From a virus: DNA of 59,662 nt. The stretch is taken from IMG/VR virus record IMGVR_UViG_3300005976_000001, positions 1-59,662 of that record. The stretch is one strand, 5' to 3'. The notes under the pieces are model-generated. The model saw nothing but the letters and a program-made list of their open reading frames with translations, searched no databases and was not told where the DNA came from. The position numbers and the translations under genes are program-made. Below, piece by piece: positions 20,137 through 28,315 of this stretch (positions are counted from its first letter, which is position 1; each line of letters starts with the position of its first letter).

Positions 20137-20526
20137 TTATTTAGGCTCAATATCATCTGGTACTTCAGGTGGGGATAAGTATAGAACTTTCTGCTCATCT
20201 TGTTTTGAGAGCCGACACTTTTTTACAACCTTATCCCATAGAGGAGCTTTTCCTTGAAACTCTGCAAGCTCGCTATAGTTTAGAGCCCAGAGCGGTACTT
20301 TTAGTCCCTCAGCCACTCTTCTTGTATACTTTAATGGTACACTCCCTCTAAACCTCCAAGCAAAAGAAAGCGACGGGTCTATGCCGCACAGAGCGGCTAC
20401 ACGGGTAGGTCCACCGGATAGTGTCCATATGTAATCAATTAAAAGACCCTGACTGGTAGTTGGTGTGGACTTTTCTCGCGGGCCTCCCCGGCTCGTAGCT
20501 TTCTTACTGTGTTGTTTTTTTACCAT
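20137..20526 (-). CDS. Cro/YdaS-like helix-turn-helix regulator
   Basis: 129 residues. Residues about 37-80 (GGPTRVAALCGIDPSLSFAWRFRGSVPLKYTRRVAEGL) have the layout of the YdaS/Cro branch of helix-turn-helix proteins: Gly-Gly, ARVAALCGI as first helices, a recognition helix, then an IP-type turn and AEGL. The N-terminus is a basic arm (MVKKQHSKKATSRGG). It has its own promoter, with a 13-bp palindrome overlapping the -35 box, which suggests autoregulation. The -10 box is placed for a leaderless transcript. Probably controls early or replication gene transcription. Confidence 0.72.
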   Translation of the reverse strand: MVKKQHSKKATSRGGPREKSTPTTSQGLLIDYIWTLSGGPTRVAALCGIDPSLSFAWRFRGSVPLKYTRRVAEGLKVPLWALNYSELAEFQGKAPLWDKVVKKCRLSKQDEQKVLYLSPPEVPDDIEPK

Positions 20527-20532
20527 ATACTA

Positions 20533-20572
20533 AGAGTATCAAACAATATAAAAGAAGTCAAACAAATTGTTT
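20533..20572 (-). promoter_or_regulatory. Sigma70-like leaderless promoter and palindromic operator for the HTH gene
   Basis: On the minus strand TTGACT (20556-20561) and TACTCT (20533-20538) are separated by 17 bases. Six bases lie between the -10 box and ATG 20526, so the expected start of transcription is the A of the ATG. A perfect palindrome AAACAA-A-TTGTTT (20560-20572) covers the -35 box and the end of the polymerase gene, a natural site for the encoded regulator. Promoter activity is inferred. Confidence 0.6.
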
Positions 20573-22421
20573 AAGTATTAGGTTTCTTCCCAGATGATAT
20601 GGCCCAGTTCTTTCCTACACCTACCTCGTCTACTACTCCGTTTAGCACAGCACCTGGAAGTATGTGAGAAAAAGCCTTGACCATACAGTTCTTAATAAGC
20701 GGTCGTAGTATCTTCTTATCTTCTAACCTGCCCTCAACAGTCACATCATCATGCACACACAGAACCGGATGAGCATCTAACTTATGCTTTCTAATTTCCC
20801 GGTCAATTAAAATGATAGCTACCTTAATACACTCAGCAGCACCACCTTGTACTGGTGTATTCATGGCTGCACCATAGGTATTGTCGTGTGCGAGTTTTCG
20901 TACCTTTCCATATGGAGTGATAGCTTTTAGAGTTCGTTTTGCATTCTCGTGCTGAAGCATTTGCCATTCATACACGTCATCGTAGAGCTCTCTCCATTTA
21001 TCTATATCTTCTTCTGCTTGCTCTAGTGCTATATCTGCACCGTAACTCTTTTTAGCGTAGTGAACATAAGTCCCAGCAGCCATACCGAACACCAGCCCAA
21101 AGTTAAAGCCCTTGCCAGCTTTTCTCTGCTCATCAGTTATCTGGTCATACGGAAGTCCAGATACCTTTGCAGCTGTGATCTTATGAATATCTTTTCCATC
21201 TCTAAATGCTTGGAGCATAGCGTCATCCATCGAGAGCTCGGCTAGAACACGCAATTCAATTTGAGAGTAGTCAGCACTGTAAAGAACTTTCCCTTTAGCC
21301 GGTAGAAAGAGGCTTCTAAAGTCGTAATCGTTCGGTGCGTTTTGAAGGTTTGGAACAGCACAGCTCATTCTACCAGTTGCTGCACCTTCAAGCTTAAAAT
21401 TTGGATGCAGTCTTCCGGTTGCTTCATTTACTTTAGATCTAAGGCTTACTCCGTATCCAGATGAGAGCTTCTTATATTTCTGCATTGCAGCAAACGGAGC
21501 TACAAAGTCTAAGTAGCTAAAATCAGCTAGAGTATGAGCATCAGTTTTTAGTATTCCTTTACCTTCTGTCCGAGGCCAGTATCTCAAAGTTTTTGTATCT
21601 AGCTTGGACAGTAACCAGTCTGACATAGTTTGGTTTGTTACCTTGCTTAAACCTGTAATCTTTATAACTTCTTTTTTACATTCATACAGCTGCTCTCGCC
21701 ACAGATGAAGCATCTTGTTATGCTTATCTATATCAAATCCAATACCAGTCATCTTCATTGTGGTAATAGGAATCTGACATTTTTTTACAAGTTTATAAGG
21801 CTTTAATAAATTGTGATTCTTTAGGCCCTGGGCCAGTACTTCTGCTAGCTTTAACACTATGATTGCATCTACAGCTGCGTAATGTACCTGCTCATAAGTA
21901 AGGTCTGGTACACTCCAGTCTGACTTTTGAGCTTCTTTAGGAATCTTAAACTTTAAGAACCCATCTACTAAGCTTTCTAAATTAAGAGCTAGTCCCTTTA
22001 AATTAGGCCTAGCTGCCTGAAAAATCATAGTAGCCATTAGCAGTGTGCAGTTCATGTCGATATCATGAACCCCCATATTACGAAGAAAATTTAACTCAAA
22101 GACTGCCCAGTGAGCTACGAACTTATGGCGTTTCATAAATTCCACTAAGAAGTCAGGCTCACCTATATGGTTAAAGTCTAAAACTAAAATAGATTTACCA
22201 TTAGATAATTGAGCTAGCCGGGGAATAGAGTACTGCGGATAAGTAGCGGCTTTAGGTATGTGTTTATATTTAGGAAGGCTTTGAGTTTCAAAATCGAAAC
22301 CAAATAAGCAGTCTTGTTTATCGTACTGCTCAATAGCTTTTATAGCAGTAGTGCGATCTTTAATGTAAAGAGTAGGGTACTTCTCCCCTAAAACATCTAT
22401 TGAAAAAGTACCCTCTCTCAT
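20571..22421 (-). CDS. Family A DNA polymerase with 3'-5' exonuclease
   Basis: 616 residues, T7/Pol I type without 5' nuclease. The DEDD proofreading domain has FGFDFETQS (Asp43, Glu45), an ExoII-like FVAHWAVFELNFL segment, and YAAVDAIIVL (Asp185). Polymerase motif A is DYSQIELR (384-391), motif B is RKAGKGFNFGLVFGM (433-447), and motif C is HDD (557-559). By alignment to E. coli Pol I the 762 position is Phe (Phe441) and the usual Tyr766 is Phe445. Replicates the phage genome with the neighbouring SSB-like protein and nuclease. Start overlaps the upstream stop as TAATG. Confidence 0.96.
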   Translation of the reverse strand: MREGTFSIDVLGEKYPTLYIKDRTTAIKAIEQYDKQDCLFGFDFETQSLPKYKHIPKAATYPQYSIPRLAQLSNGKSILVLDFNHIGEPDFLVEFMKRHKFVAHWAVFELNFLRNMGVHDIDMNCTLLMATMIFQAARPNLKGLALNLESLVDGFLKFKIPKEAQKSDWSVPDLTYEQVHYAAVDAIIVLKLAEVLAQGLKNHNLLKPYKLVKKCQIPITTMKMTGIGFDIDKHNKMLHLWREQLYECKKEVIKITGLSKVTNQTMSDWLLSKLDTKTLRYWPRTEGKGILKTDAHTLADFSYLDFVAPFAAMQKYKKLSSGYGVSLRSKVNEATGRLHPNFKLEGAATGRMSCAVPNLQNAPNDYDFRSLFLPAKGKVLYSADYSQIELRVLAELSMDDAMLQAFRDGKDIHKITAAKVSGLPYDQITDEQRKAGKGFNFGLVFGMAAGTYVHYAKKSYGADIALEQAEEDIDKWRELYDDVYEWQMLQHENAKRTLKAITPYGKVRKLAHDNTYGAAMNTPVQGGAAECIKVAIILIDREIRKHKLDAHPVLCVHDDVTVEGRLEDKKILRPLIKNCMVKAFSHILPGAVLNGVVDEVGVGKNWAISSGKKPNT

Positions 22422-23305
22422 TACAAGTCGTCTATAGCTACAGAGTTTAAGTCCTGGATGTCGTCATCATCGTCTTCATCCTCGTCTTCATCCTCCGCCT
22501 CTACTACTTCGACCTTCTGTTTGGCTTTAGCTTTTTTAGAAGTAGTCTTTTTCTTAACTACTTCTTTAGGAGCTTCTTCCTCTTCATCGTCTTCATCTTC
22601 ATCATCTTCTACCTCATCTTCATCTACCTCTTGAACAGCCTTTTTCTTCTTAGAGGTAACAGGAGTAAGCATCGACGCATAAGATTCAGGGCTAGCTCCA
22701 CCGGCAAAACGAGTACCGTCATCCTCAATAAACTGTATGATACGTGCTTTATAGCTTACACCGTGTGAAGTAAGCATAGGAGTTACAACCGCTGCAACTT
22801 CTACTCCTCCCACAATAACTGATGGATCGATTTGCTCTGTAGGGTCTTCCGGAGAGACGCACCGGATAGGTTTATAGCTCCGAACATTTAGTAACCACTT
22901 ATTCTCATAGAATGGATATTTTTCTGGGTCAAATCTATCAGAATCATCACCGTCTAAGAAAACATCTTCTACAGAAAGCTTTGTGCCTTTACCCTTATTA
23001 AAAAGTTCTTCCATCTGTTCAGCCATCTTTTCGATGTAGTCTTTGAACTTTTCTACAGTTGGGTCATCCTTATCTAATAAGTGAACATACTCGTATCGTG
23101 GAGCACCCGGCTCTTTGTCTGGGTCGTCACTCGGTGGTGGGTCTTTCGGCTCTACTAAGTACACAAAAGCTGCACGACCGGCAGGAATCGGAACATCCTC
23201 TCCATACACATGTCCATACTTTCTGTGTTTAGATACTCTAAACTCTAGCTTCTTAGCTGGAGCTTTTGCTGCTTTTTTTGCTTCTGACAGTTTTTTCTTT
23301 TTCAT
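22421..23305 (-). CDS. Single-stranded DNA-binding-like protein with acidic tail (DUF2815-like)
   Basis: 294 residues with a very basic N-terminus (KKKKLSEAKKAAKAPAKK), a beta-rich core with the segment VVTPMLTSHGVSYKARIIQF, and a long tail of alternating acidic and Lys-rich blocks (about residues 222-294, many Glu/Asp runs). An acidic tail is the hallmark of phage SSBs such as T7 gp2.5, and position between a Cas4-like nuclease and Pol A is where DUF2815 proteins sit in phage replication modules. The family assignment is inferred from this context and resemblance. It overlaps the upstream nuclease gene by 53 bases and has AAGGAA upstream. Confidence 0.65.
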   Translation of the reverse strand: MKKKKLSEAKKAAKAPAKKLEFRVSKHRKYGHVYGEDVPIPAGRAAFVYLVEPKDPPPSDDPDKEPGAPRYEYVHLLDKDDPTVEKFKDYIEKMAEQMEELFNKGKGTKLSVEDVFLDGDDSDRFDPEKYPFYENKWLLNVRSYKPIRCVSPEDPTEQIDPSVIVGGVEVAAVVTPMLTSHGVSYKARIIQFIEDDGTRFAGGASPESYASMLTPVTSKKKKAVQEVDEDEVEDDEDEDDEEEEAPKEVVKKKTTSKKAKAKQKVEVVEAEDEDEDEDDDDDIQDLNSVAIDDL

Positions 23306-24548
23306 CTGGTTTTTCCTTATTAGGTTTTTTAGTTAGTAAATCAGCAGGTGTTGTAGCTTCTGGTCTTGGGTCAGCAGCTGAAACAAGTGCTACAGTTGGA
23401 GCACCCGGTAAGATATACGGAGCCATCACATCTTTTCCGACAATAGCTTCTAGCTTGGTCATGGCTTTTAGTTTTTTATCATAGAGCTTCTCTTTCGGAA
23501 TTCCCTGTAGACTAAGCCCTTGTACTATCTCATCCTGGTCATCAATTAAGCTTCTGCGTCCTGACTTTTCTACCAGCTTTAGAAGCGGTAGAGGGTCGTT
23601 ATTTAAGTGTCTATCCATTGCATATGATTTGTGCTTATTAACCCAGTTGACTATCTCTTCTGAGTACAGAACTATCTTTGCTACTTCCTCATCAGTCCTG
23701 GATTCGGGTGCCGGTAATTGAATTTTTGAGGGGTCTTCTATCTTCTTTAGCCCAGTTATCTTAACTATTTCTTTTTTATATTCCGGACAGATTGCTTTTG
23801 CACTACAAAACCGGCACCAATCTCCAACTTTAAACTTAGCTTCTTTTTCAATATAAATTTTATGGGCGGTATCTAGTATTTTTTCTTCTAGTCTATCTAA
23901 CTGCTTTGCTGTAAATTTAAACTCTTCTGGTTGCTCTTCATCTTCAAGAGTACCCTGGAATATTCTCCCAATTACATAGTCTAAATCTTTTCCGAACCCC
24001 CTAATATAGTTTCTAAGACCGAGTGCATAGTAGCCTAGTTGAGGATTGTTGTTCGGATTTACTTTAACCCACCCAGATTTTAAATCTGTGATATCTCCCA
24101 CCCGCTCTCCTTTGTCTCCTTTGTATACTGTCCAGAAGTCTGCTTTTCCAAATAGATTTAAGTTTTTATGTAGCCAGAATTTAGTCTCAGTTCCGTACGC
24201 TTTTCCGGTTAGGTACTCTTGAAGTGGCACTCTCCATATAAAGTCAGTGTACCTTTTAGCAATTAGTACTGCATCATCGGAGTCGCTGCTGACTCCTTTA
24301 AACTTCATTCTTTTCTTTGGGTCTTTTCCGGTTCGCTTATATGTAAGAAAGTCATTTAGATACACTTCTGAAAAGTCGTGTATTAAAGAGCCTGAGTCTC
24401 TATTTTTATCTTTAGTTTTTTCTTGTGGAATTTTTCGTTTGAGAAATATAGACCCGGTACACTTAAATGCTACACCAATTACTGATCCACCTAGTTCTGA
24501 GTGTTCTTCGTTATTGTAAGCAGGGAGGAGCTCTTGTTTGTCTGACAT
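23253..24548 (-). CDS. Cas4/RecB-like PD-(D/E)XK nuclease with Fe-S cysteines (DUF2800-like)
   Basis: 431 residues. Nuclease core: GSLIHDFSE (His57), GKADFWT (Asp137), DITDLKSG (Asp155, Lys157) and a Gln170-Tyr motif (NPQLGYYALGL). One Cys before the core (Cys30) and three after it (Cys245, Cys248, Cys254 in WCRFCSAKAIC) match the four-Cys iron-sulfur cluster of Cas4, AddB and DUF2800 proteins. Probably an exonuclease processing ends in replication or recombination, acting with the SSB-like protein encoded next. The C-terminal 40 residues are a Lys/Glu-rich tail that overlaps the next gene. No clear ribosome site precedes ATG 24548. Confidence 0.8.
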   Translation of the reverse strand: MSDKQELLPAYNNEEHSELGGSVIGVAFKCTGSIFLKRKIPQEKTKDKNRDSGSLIHDFSEVYLNDFLTYKRTGKDPKKRMKFKGVSSDSDDAVLIAKRYTDFIWRVPLQEYLTGKAYGTETKFWLHKNLNLFGKADFWTVYKGDKGERVGDITDLKSGWVKVNPNNNPQLGYYALGLRNYIRGFGKDLDYVIGRIFQGTLEDEEQPEEFKFTAKQLDRLEEKILDTAHKIYIEKEAKFKVGDWCRFCSAKAICPEYKKEIVKITGLKKIEDPSKIQLPAPESRTDEEVAKIVLYSEEIVNWVNKHKSYAMDRHLNNDPLPLLKLVEKSGRRSLIDDQDEIVQGLSLQGIPKEKLYDKKLKAMTKLEAIVGKDVMAPYILPGAPTVALVSAADPRPEATTPADLLTKKPNKEKPDEKEKTVRSKKSSKSSS

Positions 24549-24570
24549 GCTTTAGTTTTCTAGTTTGTAG

Positions 24571-24605
24571 TTGGTTTAGTAATTAGAAGTTCTATTACAA
24601 ACCAA
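24571..24605. repeat. Inverted repeat between LpxR-like and nuclease genes
   Basis: TTGGTTT (24571-24577) and AAACCAA (24599-24605) are complementary, and TAAT and ATTA extend the stem after a one- to two-base offset. The hairpin lies in the only gap of this part of the operon and has no following T-run, so it looks more like an operator or RNA processing/attenuation structure than an intrinsic terminator. Confidence 0.45.
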
Positions 24606-24626
24606 GTGTGCCGTCAACTAAAAAAC

Positions 24627-25520
24627 TCACCATCCCCATGCTAGATTTAAGCTACCGAAACTATGAGAACTTCCCTGCTCCCACTCTTTTGTAGCTCTGT
24701 TCCAGATATAAACAAGACGGTATCCTTTGTACTCTAAGAAGGCTCCAAGATGTAACTCAGTGATAGCTCTCTCGGAACCAGGTTGCGGGTACTGATGATT
24801 ACTCCTAAAAAAGCTTCCATCAAATAATACATTATGCCCTACTATCTTATATGTAGTGCCTGTAAACAGAAAGAATCTAAAAGGACTACCCGGAGAGTCC
24901 ACTTGAATTGATTGCGGTGTGAATGTTTTTGGTAAGTTTACTCCTATCCGGTATAGTACTCTCCCACTTACCTGCATGATATCTGTTCCAATGTCTGCTC
25001 TAGCAGATGTAATTACATCCCCATTATAGTTACCAATACTAACCGGAACAGATAAGAATTGCCTCTCTGCTAGCCCTGCAATCACCGGCTCGTCTTTAAG
25101 TTGAGTTCCCCACCCTCTTGGGTCAGTGCCTAAGCCTATATCATTATGAACAAACTTTTGAACATCTTCTCCTTTAGCACATGGTCCGATGCACCCTACT
25201 CTAATACCCCACTGGTCTATTTTATTGTCTTTAGTATAGTACTTTTGGTACGTACCAGTGAGAGATGCTGCGTACCCTCTATCTCCTGGTTCCGGCTCGT
25301 CTGTTCTTAAGTTATCCGGAGTATACATCTTATGAGCTATAGCGTAACTCTCAGATACTGATTCTGTTATATCCTTACCGGCCCGAACAATGAGGCCTTG
25401 AGTATAATTAGCGTCTTTATTCTTATCTACTTTAAAGAAGTCATTTTCTTCGTAGATGTCATACCTGTACCCGGAACAAGCAGCCAGACTACACAGTAAT
25501 ACTATTAAAAAAGTCTTCAT
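24627..25520 (-). CDS. LpxR-like lipid A 3'-O-deacylase (outer-membrane)
   Basis: 297 residues. The N-terminus is a lipoprotein-type signal with LAAC at residues 12-15. It has the LpxR (DUF2219) pattern: EENDFF (Asn26, Asp27), NYTQG (Thr40), a GDRGYAASL segment equivalent to the family's RPYAG, then KFVHNDIGLGTDPRGWGTQL with His125. Those Asn, Asp, Thr and His residues correspond to the catalytic residues of Salmonella LpxR. LpxR is a 12-stranded outer-membrane barrel that removes the 3' acyloxyacyl chain from lipid A, which would alter the phage receptor and outer surface. A phage-encoded copy is unusual. It overlaps the GT-B gene by 32 bases. Activity is inferred. Confidence 0.83.
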   Translation of the reverse strand: MKTFLIVLLCSLAACSGYRYDIYEENDFFKVDKNKDANYTQGLIVRAGKDITESVSESYAIAHKMYTPDNLRTDEPEPGDRGYAASLTGTYQKYYTKDNKIDQWGIRVGCIGPCAKGEDVQKFVHNDIGLGTDPRGWGTQLKDEPVIAGLAERQFLSVPVSIGNYNGDVITSARADIGTDIMQVSGRVLYRIGVNLPKTFTPQSIQVDSPGSPFRFFLFTGTTYKIVGHNVLFDGSFFRSNHQYPQPGSERAITELHLGAFLEYKGYRLVYIWNRATKEWEQGSSHSFGSLNLAWGW

Positions 25521-26253
25521 GCCCTTTTACCCATGTCTCCCATGTAGGTACATTCGACAAGTCAAAGAGAACCTGTCTCAAATCACGAACGTCACCTTTC
25601 TTGTATTTTACTACAGGATACTCCCAACACCACCCCACATCTGGTGCTATTACAGGAACACCCATTGAAAGGGCTTCCACAACCGGGACAGGTCCTCCCT
25701 CACATGTCGATGTAACAACTAAATAATCAATTTTATTATAAAAGTTCTCTAGCTCGGATTGCTTTTGAGAGTGTATTTCACACGGCCAGCCCTTCCCCCA
25801 CGCCAAGAACTTATATTCTCCCATTAACTGCTCTACAAAAGCTTCTCCTTTTCGTCCTGATTGAGTATGTACTTTACCGCATACCCCGAACACTAAATCT
25901 TTTTTAAATCTGCTTCCAGGCTTAATAACATGAGCGTTTTTCTTTCTCTTAAACAAATCTTTCTGAGTAGTTGAGTTCATACAAATATGATAGTCACAGT
26001 ACTCTACTACTTCTATAAATTTTCTCTTCTTTTTCTTACAAAAATCACTACTCCCTGTTTCCAAGTGTGTAAAGAATCCTACTTTTATTTTAGCTTTAGA
26101 GGATTTAGCACAGGTGTACGGTAAGAAGTATTCAATGTCGCAGTCCGGGTTGTCTATGTTCACGTTAGAGAAAGCCTTTGTAAGCTCTAAAGCGCACCGC
26201 TTCATGATCCAGTTATGTGATTCTGTCTTAAGAGATATTTTTAGATGATCCAT
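25489..26253 (-). CDS. GT-B (GT4-like) glycosyltransferase
   Basis: 254 residues, shorter than a full two-domain GT-B enzyme (usually 350 or more). The C-terminal half carries the nucleotide-sugar signature STCEGGPVPVVEALSMGVPVIAP, an E-x7-E motif of GT4 retaining enzymes. The N-terminal half has only a weak first Rossmann domain. Coupled upstream by TAATG to a GT-A gene and overlapping the LpxR-like gene downstream. Predicted to transfer a sugar to a surface glycan or a phage-modified acceptor; the substrate cannot be read from sequence. Confidence 0.75.
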   Translation of the reverse strand: MDHLKISLKTESHNWIMKRCALELTKAFSNVNIDNPDCDIEYFLPYTCAKSSKAKIKVGFFTHLETGSSDFCKKKKRKFIEVVEYCDYHICMNSTTQKDLFKRKKNAHVIKPGSRFKKDLVFGVCGKVHTQSGRKGEAFVEQLMGEYKFLAWGKGWPCEIHSQKQSELENFYNKIDYLVVTSTCEGGPVPVVEALSMGVPVIAPDVGWCWEYPVVKYKKGDVRDLRQVLFDLSNVPTWETWVKGHEDFFNSITV

Positions 26254-27068
26254 TAGTACTTATTCCCATTACAGTAGTAGTCCACCATCTGACAGAAATA
26301 AGTATTAGCGGGTTGTAGGTCGTTGTTAATTATATGGTAGCCCTTTAGAACTATTTCTGGTATCTGGTCACAGTACTTATTGTAGTCATCTTTATAGTCC
26401 TCGTCTCTAATGCTTCTAAATCTACCTAAGTGTAGACCGTGAAAGTATAGCTCCTCTCTCCAGCTACTGCTCCGTTCCGGTAATCCAATACCGGCTTGCA
26501 CTACCATATCGTACAGTGAGTACTCACAGCTCATCTTCGGATTAGCTATTGCTTTCTCTAAGATAGCCTCTTTATTCTTCTCTATAACTGGTCCTACTGT
26601 TTTGTACCAGTTCTCTGAATCGTAAAAATGTAACCCACCTAATCTGTTTTCTGGGTGCTTTAATACGTTGTGGTAGTACAGCCCTCTTTTTACCATATGC
26701 TCTACATGCATTGAAACCAGCGGATGAGTAGACGTAATCTCAGCCGGGTCTTCTTTGCATATTATTATATCAATGTCACCTACATAGATGTATTTAAAGT
26801 CATCATACAGTTCAGGACGGTGTACCCATCTCTGAGTCTTTACGTAGTTTTTGTTTCCGGGAACTCTAGGAAACGCATTGCTTATAATTGCTACATTTTT
26901 AGCATTTATCTCTACAAGAGCTTTCTCTACTCTACTATCAACAGAGCAATCAAGAGATAGAATTATCTTAGAGTGTGGGTACACTCTATTTATCCCAAGT
27001 ACGTACCACGGAATAAACGATTGATATTCTTTACTAACACAAGTTGCAAAAGCCAGTAGTTCTCTCAT
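26253..27068 (-). CDS. GT-A-fold glycosyltransferase
   Basis: 271 residues, no membrane segment. The sequence YIYVGDIDIIIC contains a DxD metal-binding motif, and the N-terminal segment IILSLDCSVDSRV is a typical donor-binding strand. The C-terminal part (YFHGLHLGRFR) resembles acceptor regions of GT8-like or polysaccharide pyruvyl/glycosyl enzymes. Its start overlaps the previous stop by 4 bases and its stop overlaps the next start (TAATG). Operon placement suggests joint action with the other three transferases on the same glycan. Confidence 0.65.
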   Translation of the reverse strand: MRELLAFATCVSKEYQSFIPWYVLGINRVYPHSKIILSLDCSVDSRVEKALVEINAKNVAIISNAFPRVPGNKNYVKTQRWVHRPELYDDFKYIYVGDIDIIICKEDPAEITSTHPLVSMHVEHMVKRGLYYHNVLKHPENRLGGLHFYDSENWYKTVGPVIEKNKEAILEKAIANPKMSCEYSLYDMVVQAGIGLPERSSSWREELYFHGLHLGRFRSIRDEDYKDDYNKYCDQIPEIVLKGYHIINNDLQPANTYFCQMVDYYCNGNKY

Positions 27069-27769
27069 TCTTTTTCCTTTTCGTATGCCCTAAGTGGGCC
27101 AAGCCATGCTCGTCTCAGCCAGCTGTGCCTTACATTCCAAGGCTTATACTTTCCGTGAAACATAATTACACAGCAGTTTCTTGGTGGTTTGCGTCTTCTT
27201 TTTATATCTAAGCTGTAAGAGTAGATACCCTCTTCTTTGCCCCAGGTAGTTTCCCCTTCTCCTAGCCTATAGCTAATCCACGCCTGGTCTGTGCCGGGAA
27301 ACTCTTTTGCCTCTTCTCTAGACTCTTGTCCTTTAAAATCTCTCCAGAGTTGAGTGCGTGTGCCAGTCTTATGTAGTATCAATCCTCCCTGATAACGTAC
27401 TGTAGAGCCCTTATTCCACGCTATAAATTCTTCTTCTCTAGTTAGTAGGTGATCGATATTTCTAAAGATGACAACATCTAAATCTATCATTAGTACTTTA
27501 GAGCCAAATAACTTGGTTGCTAAGTGAGAAAATATTTCTAATCTTCTGTAGCAGTTTAAGTATAGACCATCCCCTAACTCTATGTCACTCCACGTACCCC
27601 ATAGTGGAAGAATCTCACCATACTTAACACCAGTCGGGTCATCAGTCACACAGATAAATCTAAACGGCACTGTCGTATGCTTTTTAAGCATACAGTACAA
27701 AGCATTTACGTGCTCTGAAGTGTACTCTCTAAAGTCAGACTTCCATTTAAAAGTTACTATTGTTATCAC
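27065..27769 (-). CDS. GT-A-fold glycosyltransferase, paralogue of the gene at 31704-32369
   Basis: 234 residues. MITIVTFKWKS, VPFRFICVTDDPTG and KVLMIDLDVVIF (DxD) define a GT-A fold transferase of a type common in phages and capsule loci. LWGTWSD, YRRLEIFS, GTDQAWISYRLG and VMFHGKYKPW occur in the same order in the second paralogue about 4 kb upstream in the operon. The conserved HGKxKPW-type end is probably an acceptor or metal loop. Two paralogues within one operon suggest successive transfer steps or two acceptors. Confidence 0.75.
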   Translation of the reverse strand: MITIVTFKWKSDFREYTSEHVNALYCMLKKHTTVPFRFICVTDDPTGVKYGEILPLWGTWSDIELGDGLYLNCYRRLEIFSHLATKLFGSKVLMIDLDVVIFRNIDHLLTREEEFIAWNKGSTVRYQGGLILHKTGTRTQLWRDFKGQESREEAKEFPGTDQAWISYRLGEGETTWGKEEGIYSYSLDIKRRRKPPRNCCVIMFHGKYKPWNVRHSWLRRAWLGPLRAYEKEKE

Positions 27770-28010
27770 TCTTTAATATCTTTTCTAAAGTAGATCCACT
27801 GGTTACATAAAACTCATCTGGGATTTTCTCGTGCATGTGCTTGACTACCATCTCCATCATTTCTCTAAATCTAGTAGTATCAAACGTCTCATCAACAATA
27901 ACTATATCTCTGTTTGTTCTCCAGAGGTTTTTACCTACATCGAAATAAGTAGTAGTCGAGAGTGCGGCTACTCCGATACTTAAGTTTCTAATAAACTGCC
28001 TACGGTCCAT
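27747..28010 (-). CDS. Small Tat-signal-like exported protein
   Basis: 87 residues beginning MDRRQFIRNLSIGVAALSTTTY, a twin-arginine type signal (RRQF followed by a short hydrophobic core), then a soluble domain of about 60 residues ending in KILKSDNNSNF. Tat export means folding in the cytoplasm, often with a cofactor, before transport. Function unknown; the helical mature part has several Met and His residues (MMEMVVKHMHEK) that could bind metal. Start overlaps the zinc-ribbon stop (TAATG) and the end overlaps the next gene by 23 bases. Confidence 0.6.
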   Translation of the reverse strand: MDRRQFIRNLSIGVAALSTTTYFDVGKNLWRTNRDIVIVDETFDTTRFREMMEMVVKHMHEKIPDEFYVTSGSTLEKILKSDNNSNF

Positions 28011-28315
28011 TAAAACCCCTGCTCTCTTCCGCAGTTAACGCACATTACAAATTTCTGAGTCACTATAAAGAACACACCACCACACTGGCACTCCCATATA
28101 GGAACATCTTCTGGGGGAGCAAAGAAGTTTTTAAATGTTCCAAAGTTTAGATGGCACTTTGGGCACTCAAAAACTTCCGAGTCACTCTCTACCGGGCGAA
28201 CTGCATGCCACTCGTGCTTACACTTCATACAAACTGCTTTGCCTTCTGCGTGTGGTTCTGTTTCTTGTTGTTCGTCTTTTTTAAAAGGAAGAACTTTGCA
28301 ATCTTTATCTTCCAT
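28010..28315 (-). CDS. Zinc-ribbon protein
   Basis: 101 residues from ATG 28315; a GTG three codons upstream is possible, but the ATG overlaps the subtilase stop (TAATG), as in other junctions of this operon. Four CxxC or CxC-type knuckles are visible (CMKC, CPKC, CQCGG, CVNC), compatible with two small zinc ribbons. Zinc ribbons occur in transcription factors and nucleases. The cytoplasmic location contrasts with its exported neighbours. Function unknown. Confidence 0.6.
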   Translation of the reverse strand: MEDKDCKVLPFKKDEQQETEPHAEGKAVCMKCKHEWHAVRPVESDSEVFECPKCHLNFGTFKNFFAPPEDVPIWECQCGGVFFIVTQKFVMCVNCGREQGF

